Below the pieces are notes generated by a model, which was given only the letters and a program-made list of their open reading frames with translations, was not told the origin of the DNA and did no database searches. A stretch of DNA of 64,000 nucleotides, taken from assembly GCF_003863355.1 (NCBI RefSeq), contig NZ_QQWG01000001.1, positions 434,001 to 498,000 of the forward strand. The letters run 5' to 3'. Numbering within the stretch: the stretch's first letter is position 1; every line of letters begins with the position of its first letter. The translations under genes were made by a program, and so were the position numbers. The stretch comes from Ancylomarina euxina (lineage in GTDB: Bacteria > Bacteroidota > Bacteroidia > Bacteroidales > Marinifilaceae). This document shows positions 48,768-55,983 of this stretch, one piece after another.

Positions 48768-48806
48768 CCTTTTCTATTAATAATGCAGGATGTCAATATT
48801 TGCAAA

Positions 48807-49622
48807 CTACATTTTCTCAATACATTTTAAATACTCTTGATATTTAATACCATCTTTTATTTCACTATCATAGATGTATAATCTCACATCAGATATTATC
48901 TTTTGCGATAAAGTTTCAATTTCTTCTTTCTCTAGATTAAAGAATGCTGAATATGTAAATCCTCCACCATTGCGACTGACTTTTGAATCTACTTCAACAT
49001 TAGGTCTTTCTATTTTTGTACCATCTTTAAAAAGAATTATAACACCTTTAATTCCTACATTAATTGTACTTCCAGAAACCTGAATACTCATATAGTTGGT
49101 TATTGAAGAATCAGTTTGAACTCGTAGGAATGATATTGGATTGATGTATGGTGAATGATATTTGGTTTTATTTGTAAATTTATCCTTCTCTACAATTATG
49201 CTATTACAATAATCCTCGATATTTTCCTTGATAACTACTTTTTTTGTTTTAAGTGGCTTTATCTCTTTGATTATATATTGAGGACTATATGTCATAGAGT
49301 TCAATCGAATTTTAAATCGATTACCTGTCGTATTATCAATGATATTTGTTTGGAATTTTAAATTAGTAACACCGTTTACTTTTCCAATTTCCTCAATTGC
49401 AATATTACTGAATCCATATTTTTCTAATTTTTTTGGAACTCTTTTGTTTAGAGCATTAATTACTGCGGAACTTAATCCGATATTCGTAATTTCTTTTAAA
49501 TATTCGTTAGTGAATGTTTCTTTTACTTCAAGAGTTTTCTTTCCTACTGGTGCTACTTGAGCAGTAGAATTAAATGACATTACTAACGCGATAATAATGA
49601 CTAAAAGAGATAGTTTTTTCAT
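48807..49622 (-). CDS. Secreted protein of unknown function, island cargo
   Basis: A 271-residue protein with a clear signal peptide (MKKLSLLVIIIALVMSFNSTAQ). The mature part is a mix of strands and helices, rich in Lys and Ile, without cysteine pairs, lipobox, catalytic motifs or membrane anchors that I recognise. I cannot assign a family. It has its own terminator and an unusual structured spacer upstream. As the only exported product of the island it might act at the cell envelope, for example in exclusion; that is speculation. Confidence 0.8.
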   Translation of the reverse strand: MKKLSLLVIIIALVMSFNSTAQVAPVGKKTLEVKETFTNEYLKEITNIGLSSAVINALNKRVPKKLEKYGFSNIAIEEIGKVNGVTNLKFQTNIIDNTTGNRFKIRLNSMTYSPQYIIKEIKPLKTKKVVIKENIEDYCNSIIVEKDKFTNKTKYHSPYINPISFLRVQTDSSITNYMSIQVSGSTINVGIKGVIILFKDGTKIERPNVEVDSKVSRNGGGFTYSAFFNLEKEEIETLSQKIISDVRLYIYDSEIKDGIKYQEYLKCIEKM

Positions 49623-49984
49623 ATTGATTCTTTAAATAAAATAATGAATCCATAAGGTTCTTTCGGATACGGATAGTGCTCTATGTAAATTGAAAGAGGG
49701 CGTGAACCTCTACTAATGATTTAATAATACGAGGTATCTGGAAACACCCTAGAAGATTAAACACAGCAGAATAGAACACGCCCATGCAGGCGCGTCAACT
49801 CAACCATTTCCTCTTCTATTAAATTTTCCAGATTTTCGTATAGAGAAATAATTAGTAACGCAAACTCTTTATATGTAGTATATTATCTTTTGTTTAGATC
49901 ATGTATGAAATTTTTACTTGTTTCAATGTTTAAAAATAGAACATATCTGACAATTTTCTTTATGAATGTTAATCTTATTTTACA
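49623..49984. other. Island intergenic region with structured segment
   Basis: The 362 bases between two minus-strand genes hold a dense set of complementary segments at 49698-49833. Outside this I see only AT-rich sequence and one ATGTTAAT word near 49966. Confidence 0.5.
49698..49833. ncRNA. Candidate structured RNA with nested and crossing stems
   Basis: Perfect complementary pairs: GGGCGTG (49698-49704) with CACGCCC (49777-49783); ACCTC (49706-49710) with GAGGT (49731-49735); ATCTGGAAA (49736-49744) with TTTCCAGAT (49825-49833); TAGAAGA (49750-49756) with TCTTCTA (49812-49818). The third and fourth pairs stack into one long arm. The first pair crosses that arm, which would make a pseudoknot or a switch between two folds. 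The strand is unknown; on the minus strand it would be the leader of the secreted-protein gene. No known RNA family is recognised. Confidence 0.42.
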
Positions 49985-51562
49985 TTATTCATCCCAATAC
50001 TGATATGTTTTAACTCCATTTTCTCGAATTATTTTTTTTATCCTCCTTACTTTAGGGTAAACACCTTCATTAAGCTCTTCTGTATCTGCATGATCTTCGA
50101 AAGGCAAATTGTCCCAATCAAGAGTTGTATATTTATTTTGTCCATTATTTTCCTTTAAAGATTTCTTATATGCAAATAATTGATGTCCACGATATATTGG
50201 TATCATTGCTTTTGCCCAACCTTTTATTTTAACAACAGCAAAATCGTCTCCGATTTCTATCCATTCTAATATCTTTAATAATTGTGATTTAAAAATATCA
50301 TGATTATCACTGTAATGTATTATTTCGTTGTCAAGACTGTTTTGAAGCGCTCTATTGGTTTCATATAAATCTTTCATATCAATCTCTATTTGAGATAATT
50401 CATACTCAAATTTGCGCTCAAAAGCATCGTATTTAACATCATCAATCTTACTAGATAATAATCTTTCATAGTTTTTTTCAGACATTATTTTTAATGCTCG
50501 TTTTCTTTTTAGGTGTGTGGTAAGATTGGCATTATTAGTATCGATTTTTTGTTTTAAATCTGATCTAACTAATTCATCTTTCGATAGACTTGCATTACTT
50601 TCTAGTACGTTTCGTACTTCCTGGATTAAGAATGGTCTATTAACAGATTTCGTATCACACTTTTTAGAACAGCGATAAATATTTATATTATTTGACTTTA
50701 TGATGATTTGATTCATTGTTGCACCACATTTACACTTTATGAATGAGGCGAAAGGATTAACATGGACACCAATTCGTCCAGCAAATCGCTTTCTTTCATC
50801 GATAAATTTTTGTGCTGCATTGAATGTTTCTTCATCAACAATCGCTGGAACTTTAATGATTGAATCATTATATTTTCTTTTCCCACAATAAAAGGAGTTA
50901 CGTACGATTGAATGAACACTTCCAGTTTTCCATTCTTTTGTTTCGTAATTTTCATTAAGATAGTTTACTATCGTCCTTACTCCAACACCATTAAGTAGTA
51001 ATTCAAACATTTTTTTAACGAGAATAGATTCTCCTTCATTAATAACAGGCTTGCCATCAGAACCTTTATCGTAACCATAAATTTTAGCACTAAAACATCC
51101 TCCTTGACTTGCTGCAAATTGTTTTCCCGATTTAATTCGATGACTTAATGAAATGGATTCTTGTTGTGCCATACTGGAAAGCATTCCTGTCATCATTTGG
51201 ACAGTTGGATTTTCAACTCCATTCTCATTTAATGTTGATAACCCTTCTTTTTGTATATGAATTGCTATACCTTTTTTAGTGCAATCATCAATAAAATTTA
51301 CGATATCAATATATCGTCTAGATAATCTGCTTAATTCACTAACCATTATGTGCTTGATATTATTATCCTGAATGTAATCAAGCATTTTATTGAATTCAAT
51401 CCTTTCATCCAACCCTTTTCTAAAACCTGATATTTTCTCTGCAAATATTGCAGAGATGTCTAATTTTAAATACTGAGCCCAACGTTTTAAATCATCAATT
51501 TGACGATCGAATGATTGAGAGTCATCTGTTGAACTTACTCTTGCGTATATAACTGCTTTCAT
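49985..51562 (-). CDS. Large serine recombinase (integrase of the island)
   Basis: A 525-residue large serine integrase. The catalytic domain (residues 1-145) has S10 in IYARVSS and the arginines of SELSRLSRRYIDIV. The Recombinase domain (~155-265; AKIYGYDKGSDGKPVINEGES) and a zinc-ribbon domain with KCKCG and CSKKC come next, then a coiled-coil region (~350-410) that controls direction in this family. It starts 37 bases inside the right terminal repeat, the usual place of an integrase next to its att site. It is the likely cause of the insertion into comM. Excision normally needs a small directionality factor, which I cannot identify. Confidence 0.95.
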   Translation of the reverse strand: MKAVIYARVSSTDDSQSFDRQIDDLKRWAQYLKLDISAIFAEKISGFRKGLDERIEFNKMLDYIQDNNIKHIMVSELSRLSRRYIDIVNFIDDCTKKGIAIHIQKEGLSTLNENGVENPTVQMMTGMLSSMAQQESISLSHRIKSGKQFAASQGGCFSAKIYGYDKGSDGKPVINEGESILVKKMFELLLNGVGVRTIVNYLNENYETKEWKTGSVHSIVRNSFYCGKRKYNDSIIKVPAIVDEETFNAAQKFIDERKRFAGRIGVHVNPFASFIKCKCGATMNQIIIKSNNINIYRCSKKCDTKSVNRPFLIQEVRNVLESNASLSKDELVRSDLKQKIDTNNANLTTHLKRKRALKIMSEKNYERLLSSKIDDVKYDAFERKFEYELSQIEIDMKDLYETNRALQNSLDNEIIHYSDNHDIFKSQLLKILEWIEIGDDFAVVKIKGWAKAMIPIYRGHQLFAYKKSLKENNGQNKYTTLDWDNLPFEDHADTEELNEGVYPKVRRIKKIIRENGVKTYQYWDE

Positions 51563-51598
51563 ATTAAATTGTTTGCCTAAATATAAATGAAAAATAAT

Positions 51599-51619
51599 CG
51601 ACTTACAATGAAATTTTGT
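51599..51619 (-). repeat. Right terminal inverted repeat of the island
   Basis: The 21-bp counterpart of 42606-42626 in inverted orientation, with one G/A difference. Together they are the two arms of the predicted attP. Confidence 0.85.
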
Positions 51620-51623
51620 AATT

Positions 51624-51628
51624 AAAGT
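51624..51628 (+). other. attR core (right island/comM junction)
   Basis: AAAGT, the same 5-bp word as at the left junction. comM resumes in frame with the GTT codon at 51627. Confidence 0.75.
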
Positions 51629-51734
51629 TTCGCGAACAATTGCCGACCTGGAAGGCTCTGAGACTATTGAGACCGATCATTTATCTGAAGCTATTCAGTA
51701 CCGAAGTTTGGATCGTGATGGTTGGGGAGGGTGA
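51627..51734 (+). pseudogene. comM: 3' remnant of comM
   Basis: Reads [12 protein letters not shown]...[13 protein letters not shown] and ends with TGA at 51732-51734. [10 protein letters not shown] and AIQYRSLDR are the conserved C terminus of YifB/ComM proteins. It has no start codon of its own and is separated from its gene by the 9.0-kb island. Precise excision would restore the gene. Confidence 0.95.
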
Positions 51735-51882
51735 TATTTAATGTTGAATTAAGAGTTATGAATTTACTGGACACTCCTTGGATTTCCCCTTTTGTTTTGC
51801 TCTGGCTTGGGTGTAATTTGTACAGTTATTGGATAACTATTAACATTTACGAAAATCCAACTGATAACTAGCTTAATGGTCT

Positions 51883-52008
51883 TGGCTTAGGAGTCCGATA
51901 GCTATCGGAAGTAGTGGAAATCTCGCAGTTCATTTGGCTTTTTGAGGGGTGGGGCGAGGAGTTGCAGCGTAAAGCACGACCAGCAGTATAGAAGGAACCT
52001 CACTTTAG
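51883..52008. repeat. Possible dispersed intergenic repeat with palindrome
   Basis: TCCGATAGCTATCGGA (51894-51909) is a perfect 16-base palindrome, followed by GC-richer sequence unlike the surroundings. Similar CCGATAGCTATCGG-headed repeats are, as I recall, scattered between genes in some Bacteroidota. Only one copy is in this window, so repetition is not shown here. Confidence 0.35.
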
Positions 52009-52063
52009 ATTGGCGTTAAATACTCAATTTTTACAAATTGGGGAAAAGATAAATCCTATTGGC

Positions 52064-52092
52064 TTGTTTTGTATATTGTTTTCTTACTTTTG
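52064..52092 (+). promoter_or_regulatory. Promoter for ppa
   Basis: TTG (52064-52066), 18 bases and TACTTTTG (52085-52092). Transcription would begin near 52099, about 52 bases before the start codon. Confidence 0.6.
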
Positions 52093-52150
52093 TTATACAA
52101 ATTTTGCAAACAGGTAACTGTTTGGTATTGAAATTGAAAAATATAGACTA

Positions 52151-52822
52151 ATGGGAAATAAATTAAATGATCCTATTGGCCGATTGATGGGCTTACGTTA
52201 TAAGTCGCATCCTTGGCACGGGATTGATGTTGGCGATGATGCACCGAATTCGGTGATGGCATTTATCGAAATGGTGCCAACTGACACGGTTAAGTATGAA
52301 GTTGATAAGGTGAGTGGTTTTTTGAAAATCGACCGTCCGCAAAAATATTCCAATGTTGTACCTGCCCTTTATGGTTTTTTACCTCAGTCGTATTGTGGTA
52401 AGTTAGTAGGGGAGTATTGTAGTGAGAAATCGGGAAAAAAAGATATTAAAGGTGATGGCGATCCGTTGGATATTTGCGTGTTGACCGAGAAGGCGATTGC
52501 TCATGGCGATATTATTGCTGAGGTACGTCCTATAGGCGGTTTCCGTATGATCGATGGTAATGAGGCTGATGATAAGATTATTGCCGTTTTAAAGAACGAT
52601 GCAACCTACGGTAGTTACAATGATATTTCTGATTGCCCTGAGGTTATTATAACCCGATTAAAGCATTATTTTTTAACTTATAAGGATATGCCAGGTTTGG
52701 ATAGCGAAGCCGAAATTACGCACGTATATGGACTTGATGAAGCTAAAGAAGTGATTATACGTTCACTGAATGACTATAAAGCACGATTTGAAAATTTAGA
52801 AGATATTTTGAAGCACGTATAG
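52151..52822 (+). CDS. ppa: Inorganic pyrophosphatase (family I)
   Basis: A 223-residue soluble enzyme that hydrolyses pyrophosphate to phosphate and pulls biosynthetic reactions forward. The metal-binding signature DGDPLDICVLTEKAI (DxDPxD) and IPxE-type FIEMVPTDTVKYEVDKVSG are present, and RPIGGFRMIDGNEADDKIIAV follows. It is a little longer than the E. coli enzyme (175), as usual for the Bacteroidota form. It is monocistronic. Confidence 0.95.
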   Translation: MGNKLNDPIGRLMGLRYKSHPWHGIDVGDDAPNSVMAFIEMVPTDTVKYEVDKVSGFLKIDRPQKYSNVVPALYGFLPQSYCGKLVGEYCSEKSGKKDIKGDGDPLDICVLTEKAIAHGDIIAEVRPIGGFRMIDGNEADDKIIAVLKNDATYGSYNDISDCPEVIITRLKHYFLTYKDMPGLDSEAEITHVYGLDEAKEVIIRSLNDYKARFENLEDILKHV

Positions 52823-52860
52823 TTCTAATTTCCTCAAGGAAGATGGAACTTTCAAATATA

Positions 52861-52893
52861 AATGGAACCCTCGATTCTTCGATGAGTTCCATT
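52861..52893 (+). terminator. ppa terminator
   Basis: AATGGAAC pairs with GTTCCATT with an inner TCGA/TCGA stem, followed by TTTTTT. Confidence 0.8.
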
Positions 52894-53046
52894 TTTTTTA
52901 TATCATACATAAATAAATTTTATTACTTTTAACTCATGTTAAAATTCAACCTTGGGTTGGTTTATAGGTTTATTCTAGTATAAATAATAAATAGGATTCA
53001 GACATTTTATTAATGTTGATTCTCAATTTGAAAATTATTTAATTTA

Positions 53047-53667
53047 ATGGGAAGTCAGGAGGACTCACAGGTAAGAATTAATGCTCTTTTAAAAGAGTTG
53101 GACAGACAACAACTTGAAGTCAAGAAGAAAAAAAACTTGATTCGACTTATTGTATCTGTCACTATACTTGTATCTCTTGCTGTTTTTAGCTTTGTATATA
53201 AGAAGACGAATCTCGATAAGAGTCAGGTTATTCAGGTTGAGCGAAGTGGCGGTGATATTGTAAAAGAGAAAACACCTATTACCAAGCAAGTAAAAACGTA
53301 TCAACTTGTTTTCGAAAATTTAAACCAATATCCTTTAGCTCGTTTTTTTAGTGAGAAGGAAGCTCTGGCTTTTCAAAAACAAATTCAGAAATTACAATTG
53401 CCTACAACTTATATTCATATTGATAGTCTCGAAGGTAAAGAAAGAGTTTTAACTATCTCTTTAAACTATCGTTATTACATACAGTTTGGGCTATTTAAGA
53501 ATCAACTGATTCCTGATTTAGCTGATAATATGGTTTACCTTCATCAGTTAAAAGATAAGAATTTATTCAAATATCGCTTAGGTCCGTTCGCTCATAGTGC
53601 TCAGGCAGAACATTTGGTTAAGGATCTGAAATTAAAAGATTATCTGATTGTTGAAGTCTCAAATTAA
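53047..53667 (+). CDS. Single-pass membrane protein with SPOR-like C-terminal domain
   Basis: A 206-residue protein. There is a short charged cytoplasmic part (1-26), one membrane segment (~27-48; LIRLIVSVTILVSLAVFSFVY) and a periplasmic region. The C terminus (~135-204; YYIQFGLFKNQLIPDLADN...FKYRLGPFAHSAQAEHLVKDLKLKDYLIVEV) fits the SPOR fold, which binds denuded glycan strands at the division septum. A cell-division or wall role is likely but not certain. It stands alone. Confidence 0.65.
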   Translation: MGSQEDSQVRINALLKELDRQQLEVKKKKNLIRLIVSVTILVSLAVFSFVYKKTNLDKSQVIQVERSGGDIVKEKTPITKQVKTYQLVFENLNQYPLARFFSEKEALAFQKQIQKLQLPTTYIHIDSLEGKERVLTISLNYRYYIQFGLFKNQLIPDLADNMVYLHQLKDKNLFKYRLGPFAHSAQAEHLVKDLKLKDYLIVEVSN

Positions 53668-53682
53668 ATTGACCCTATATAA

Positions 53683-53713
53683 AAACTCTCATTCTTTATC
53701 GGAATGAGAGTTT
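53683..53713. terminator. Bidirectional terminator
   Basis: AAACTCTCATTC pairs with GAATGAGAGTTT (12 bp), flanked by A and T runs, between convergent genes. Confidence 0.85.
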
Positions 53714-53734
53714 CTTTTTGTTTCAATTTGTAAT

Positions 53735-55237
53735 CTAATACAGTTGGTTATGACACTCAGAACAAAGCTTGGTTTCCCATTGTTTATCGATATCAATAGG
53801 GTGTTTAAATTCAAGAGGAGCCTGAAGTGTTGACATTTCCATTTCTCCTGTTTTGCCTTGTGAAACAATATCGTGACATAAATTACAATCTCTTGATATC
53901 GTTTCTCCTTTATCTGTAACGTGTTTGTCATTATGACAGCGGAAACAACCGTTTGTCTCTAAATGGCCTAAATGGTTAGGGTAGGCTTTCCAATTCACTC
54001 TCATCTCTGGGAATATATTGGATTTGTAACCCTTTTGTATGGCAGTAATCGTATTGGTGATTTCAGCTTTGTTCGATTCTAACATCTCAGGATACATAAC
54101 CTCGTAATATTCTAAAACTTGACTTCTGATAGCTATCATGGCACTATCAGTACTAGGATAATCCTGATTTAGGATATCCATCGAAACCACTTTTATATCA
54201 GGTAATTGTTTGGATATTTCTCCTGATGAAATTAGCTCATCAATAAAATTTTGCGGAACATGATAGTCGTGAGATGGACGGTTGTGACAATCCAAACAGT
54301 CCATTGTACGAGTTTTAAGGCTGTCAATTTCTTTCTGACTGAGTAAATTGTCAGGCTCAAGATAGAGTTTTACTTCACCCGTTTTAAGGTTTGTATATCT
54401 TACCCAAGGTAAGGTCTCCCGGGTTCTTGTTGACGCAATATATTCAATTTTCACATCAGGATTGATATGCCAGTGAATACCTTCAGAAAGCCCCTTAGCA
54501 CTAATATTAGCGCTGGTTTTCATTTTCATGAAGATGTTGTGATCTGTAGTGGTTTCATCTGCCAAATACGATTTTTTGTTCTTCAACTTACTATCGTAGA
54601 ATTTTTGAGGCCAATGGCATTGTTCACAAGTTTCGCGAGCTGGACGTAAATTTTCTATGGGGGTGGGGATTGGTTTAGGATATTTCTTGGTTAGCACAGA
54701 ATATACCTGATATAAACCAGAAAGTTTACTTCTCATATACCAACCTGATCCTTCTCCCACATGACATTCAACACACTTTACACGCTCATGTGATGATTGA
54801 TGATAGGCAGTATGTTCTGGTGCCATAACCTGATGGCAAAGCTTTCCACAAAATTCAACCGACTCGGTGTAATGAAAGGCATGATAACTCCCCATAGATG
54901 AGATGATCAATATAAAAACGGTCCCGACGATAAAAACGACACTCGCATTTCGGGTTTTCGGGTCATTGAAATCGATTTTGGGCCATTCTAACTTATCCTC
55001 AGCGAGTAAATGTTTTTTTAATTTACGGTTGGTTCTGATCATTCCAATAGGAATCAGAATTAAACCACCAACAAAAAACATGGGGAGAATAATGTAGATA
55101 AAGAGACCTACATACGAGCTACCTAAATTGTAAAAGAAGGATAAAGCCAGTAAGAATCCAATAATGAATAGGTTCATTGCAGCAATTCCTGCTCCAAGAA
55201 GGGATAGCCAGTTTCTGGCTGAGTTGGGGAGTTTCAT
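53735..55237 (-). CDS. NapC/NirT-like multihaem cytochrome c, membrane-anchored
   Basis: A protein of about 500 residues with three N-terminal membrane segments (the last near residue 110) and a large haem-binding part. Six CxxCH motifs (CVECH, CEQCH, CLDCH, CFRCH, CNLCH, CSECH) plus one CxxxCH (FCGKLCHQVM) at the first site are visible, so up to seven haems. The first part (CGKLCH...HERVKCVECHVGEGSGWYMRSKL) is NapC/NirT-like, a type that takes electrons from menaquinol. The frame is open to 55297, but MKLPNSARNW at 55237 is the better start. It is the last gene of the cytochrome operon, after a b-type cytochrome. Confidence 0.88.
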   Translation of the reverse strand: MKLPNSARNWLSLLGAGIAAMNLFIIGFLLALSFFYNLGSSYVGLFIYIILPMFFVGGLILIPIGMIRTNRKLKKHLLAEDKLEWPKIDFNDPKTRNASVVFIVGTVFILIISSMGSYHAFHYTESVEFCGKLCHQVMAPEHTAYHQSSHERVKCVECHVGEGSGWYMRSKLSGLYQVYSVLTKKYPKPIPTPIENLRPARETCEQCHWPQKFYDSKLKNKKSYLADETTTDHNIFMKMKTSANISAKGLSEGIHWHINPDVKIEYIASTRTRETLPWVRYTNLKTGEVKLYLEPDNLLSQKEIDSLKTRTMDCLDCHNRPSHDYHVPQNFIDELISSGEISKQLPDIKVVSMDILNQDYPSTDSAMIAIRSQVLEYYEVMYPEMLESNKAEITNTITAIQKGYKSNIFPEMRVNWKAYPNHLGHLETNGCFRCHNDKHVTDKGETISRDCNLCHDIVSQGKTGEMEMSTLQAPLEFKHPIDIDKQWETKLCSECHNQLY

Positions 55238-55363
55238 CGGTTTCAGATTTAAGTTATCCTCCCGATACTTATTGGGAGGTAATCGCCCTATAATCATCCT
55301 GCACAGTCAAGTTGTTTCGGTATAGAAATACATACCGAAACATTTATAATGACTTGTGTTTTA

Positions 55364-55978
55364 TTAATGCCAACCTGTTACTATGCTTTTAAAATTACTG
55401 GTTGGTTTTTTTCCAATTGTAGCAAAATACAAATGGATAATAAGAAATATGGAAATAAAGAATCCAATAATAGCATGCAGTAAGGCTGTTAAAAAGATAC
55501 CACTCATATTATATGCTTCTTCAATAATAAGTTCGGGAAACAGTAGGGCAATACCTGTAATAATAATAACAGGGACTAAGAGATACATGACTGCAACGTA
55601 GGTGTATTTTTGGATTGGATTAAATTTTCTTTTTTCTGAAATTGGATAAGGAGGTGCTTCGTTTTTAAACATCCCATATACATAGTAACGTGCTTGTTTG
55701 AATAAGCGCTTGCGTAATCCTTTGGGCTTTATTCTATAAAATTTTTTGTTTGATGTTATCATATTACCAATAAAAAACATCAGATAGCTAATTGAAACAA
55801 TTATGCCTGCGTAATTATGAAGTGTAACAGCTAAATCGAATCGAATCAACTCAAAGCCAGGCTTCGCAAACTGCATATTTAAACCCGTATAGATTAAAAC
55901 AAGAATTCCTAAAGCATTTAATGCATGCCAAATGCGTAACCATACAGGGTATAAGTATATTTTTCCTTCTGTAGTCAT
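55364..55978 (-). CDS. Cytochrome b561-type membrane subunit
   Basis: A 204-residue protein with four main membrane segments. Histidines are placed as in the Ni/Fe-hydrogenase and thiosulfate-reductase cytochrome b family: WLRIWHALNALGI, VTLHNYAGI, LLHAIIGFF and LIIHLYFATIG. It should carry two haem b and pass electrons from or to menaquinone. It is 5 bases after the 306-residue cytochrome gene and upstream of the NapC-like gene, so the three form a membrane module. Confidence 0.88.
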   Translation of the reverse strand: MTTEGKIYLYPVWLRIWHALNALGILVLIYTGLNMQFAKPGFELIRFDLAVTLHNYAGIIVSISYLMFFIGNMITSNKKFYRIKPKGLRKRLFKQARYYVYGMFKNEAPPYPISEKRKFNPIQKYTYVAVMYLLVPVIIITGIALLFPELIIEEAYNMSGIFLTALLHAIIGFFISIFLIIHLYFATIGKKPTSNFKSIVTGWH

Positions 55979-55983
55979 GAAAT

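Larger units (their letters stand above)
48394..48806. other. Island intergenic region between methyltransferase and secreted-protein genes
   Basis: A 413-bp spacer between convergent genes. It holds two terminators, one for each side (48457-48478 and 48737-48767), and a GTTAATGT word near 48525. No gene is visible between them. Confidence 0.5.
42605..51628. mobile_element. 9.0-kb serine-integrase island inserted in comM
   Basis: Both junctions can be read from the broken comM frame. The 5-bp word AAAGT is present at both (42600-42604 and 51624-51628), and the inserted stretch between is 9,024 bp. The inner ends carry near-perfect 21-bp inverted repeats. Content: small serine recombinase, single-subunit RNA polymerase, restriction-modification genes, a secreted protein, a structured non-coding region and a large serine integrase next to the right end. 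No phage structural, conjugation or replication gene is visible, so it may be a genomic island, a satellite or a defective element. Confidence 0.92.
51735..52150. other. Intergenic region between comM remnant and ppa
   Basis: These 416 bases hold a GC-richer block (about 51880-52010) that begins with a 16-base perfect palindrome, and then the ppa promoter (52064-52092). No coding sequence is evident. Confidence 0.5.

Noticed and set aside
49725-49732. TAATACGA, identical to the first eight bases of the T7 promoter, inside the polymerase island
   Set aside because: The rest of the T7 promoter does not match, and a given 8-mer of this composition is expected about once by chance in both strands of the island. 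The bases are also part of the hairpin region.
42605-51628. The island as an intact prophage
   Set aside because: No capsid, portal, terminase, tail or lysis gene is visible in 9 kb; the RNA polymerase alone does not make it a phage.
54820-54860. CxxxCH at the first haem site of the NapC-like protein as a damaged haem motif
   Set aside because: As I recall, FCGxxCHxVM is the usual form in this branch of the family, so it is probably a genuine haem site and not a mutation.
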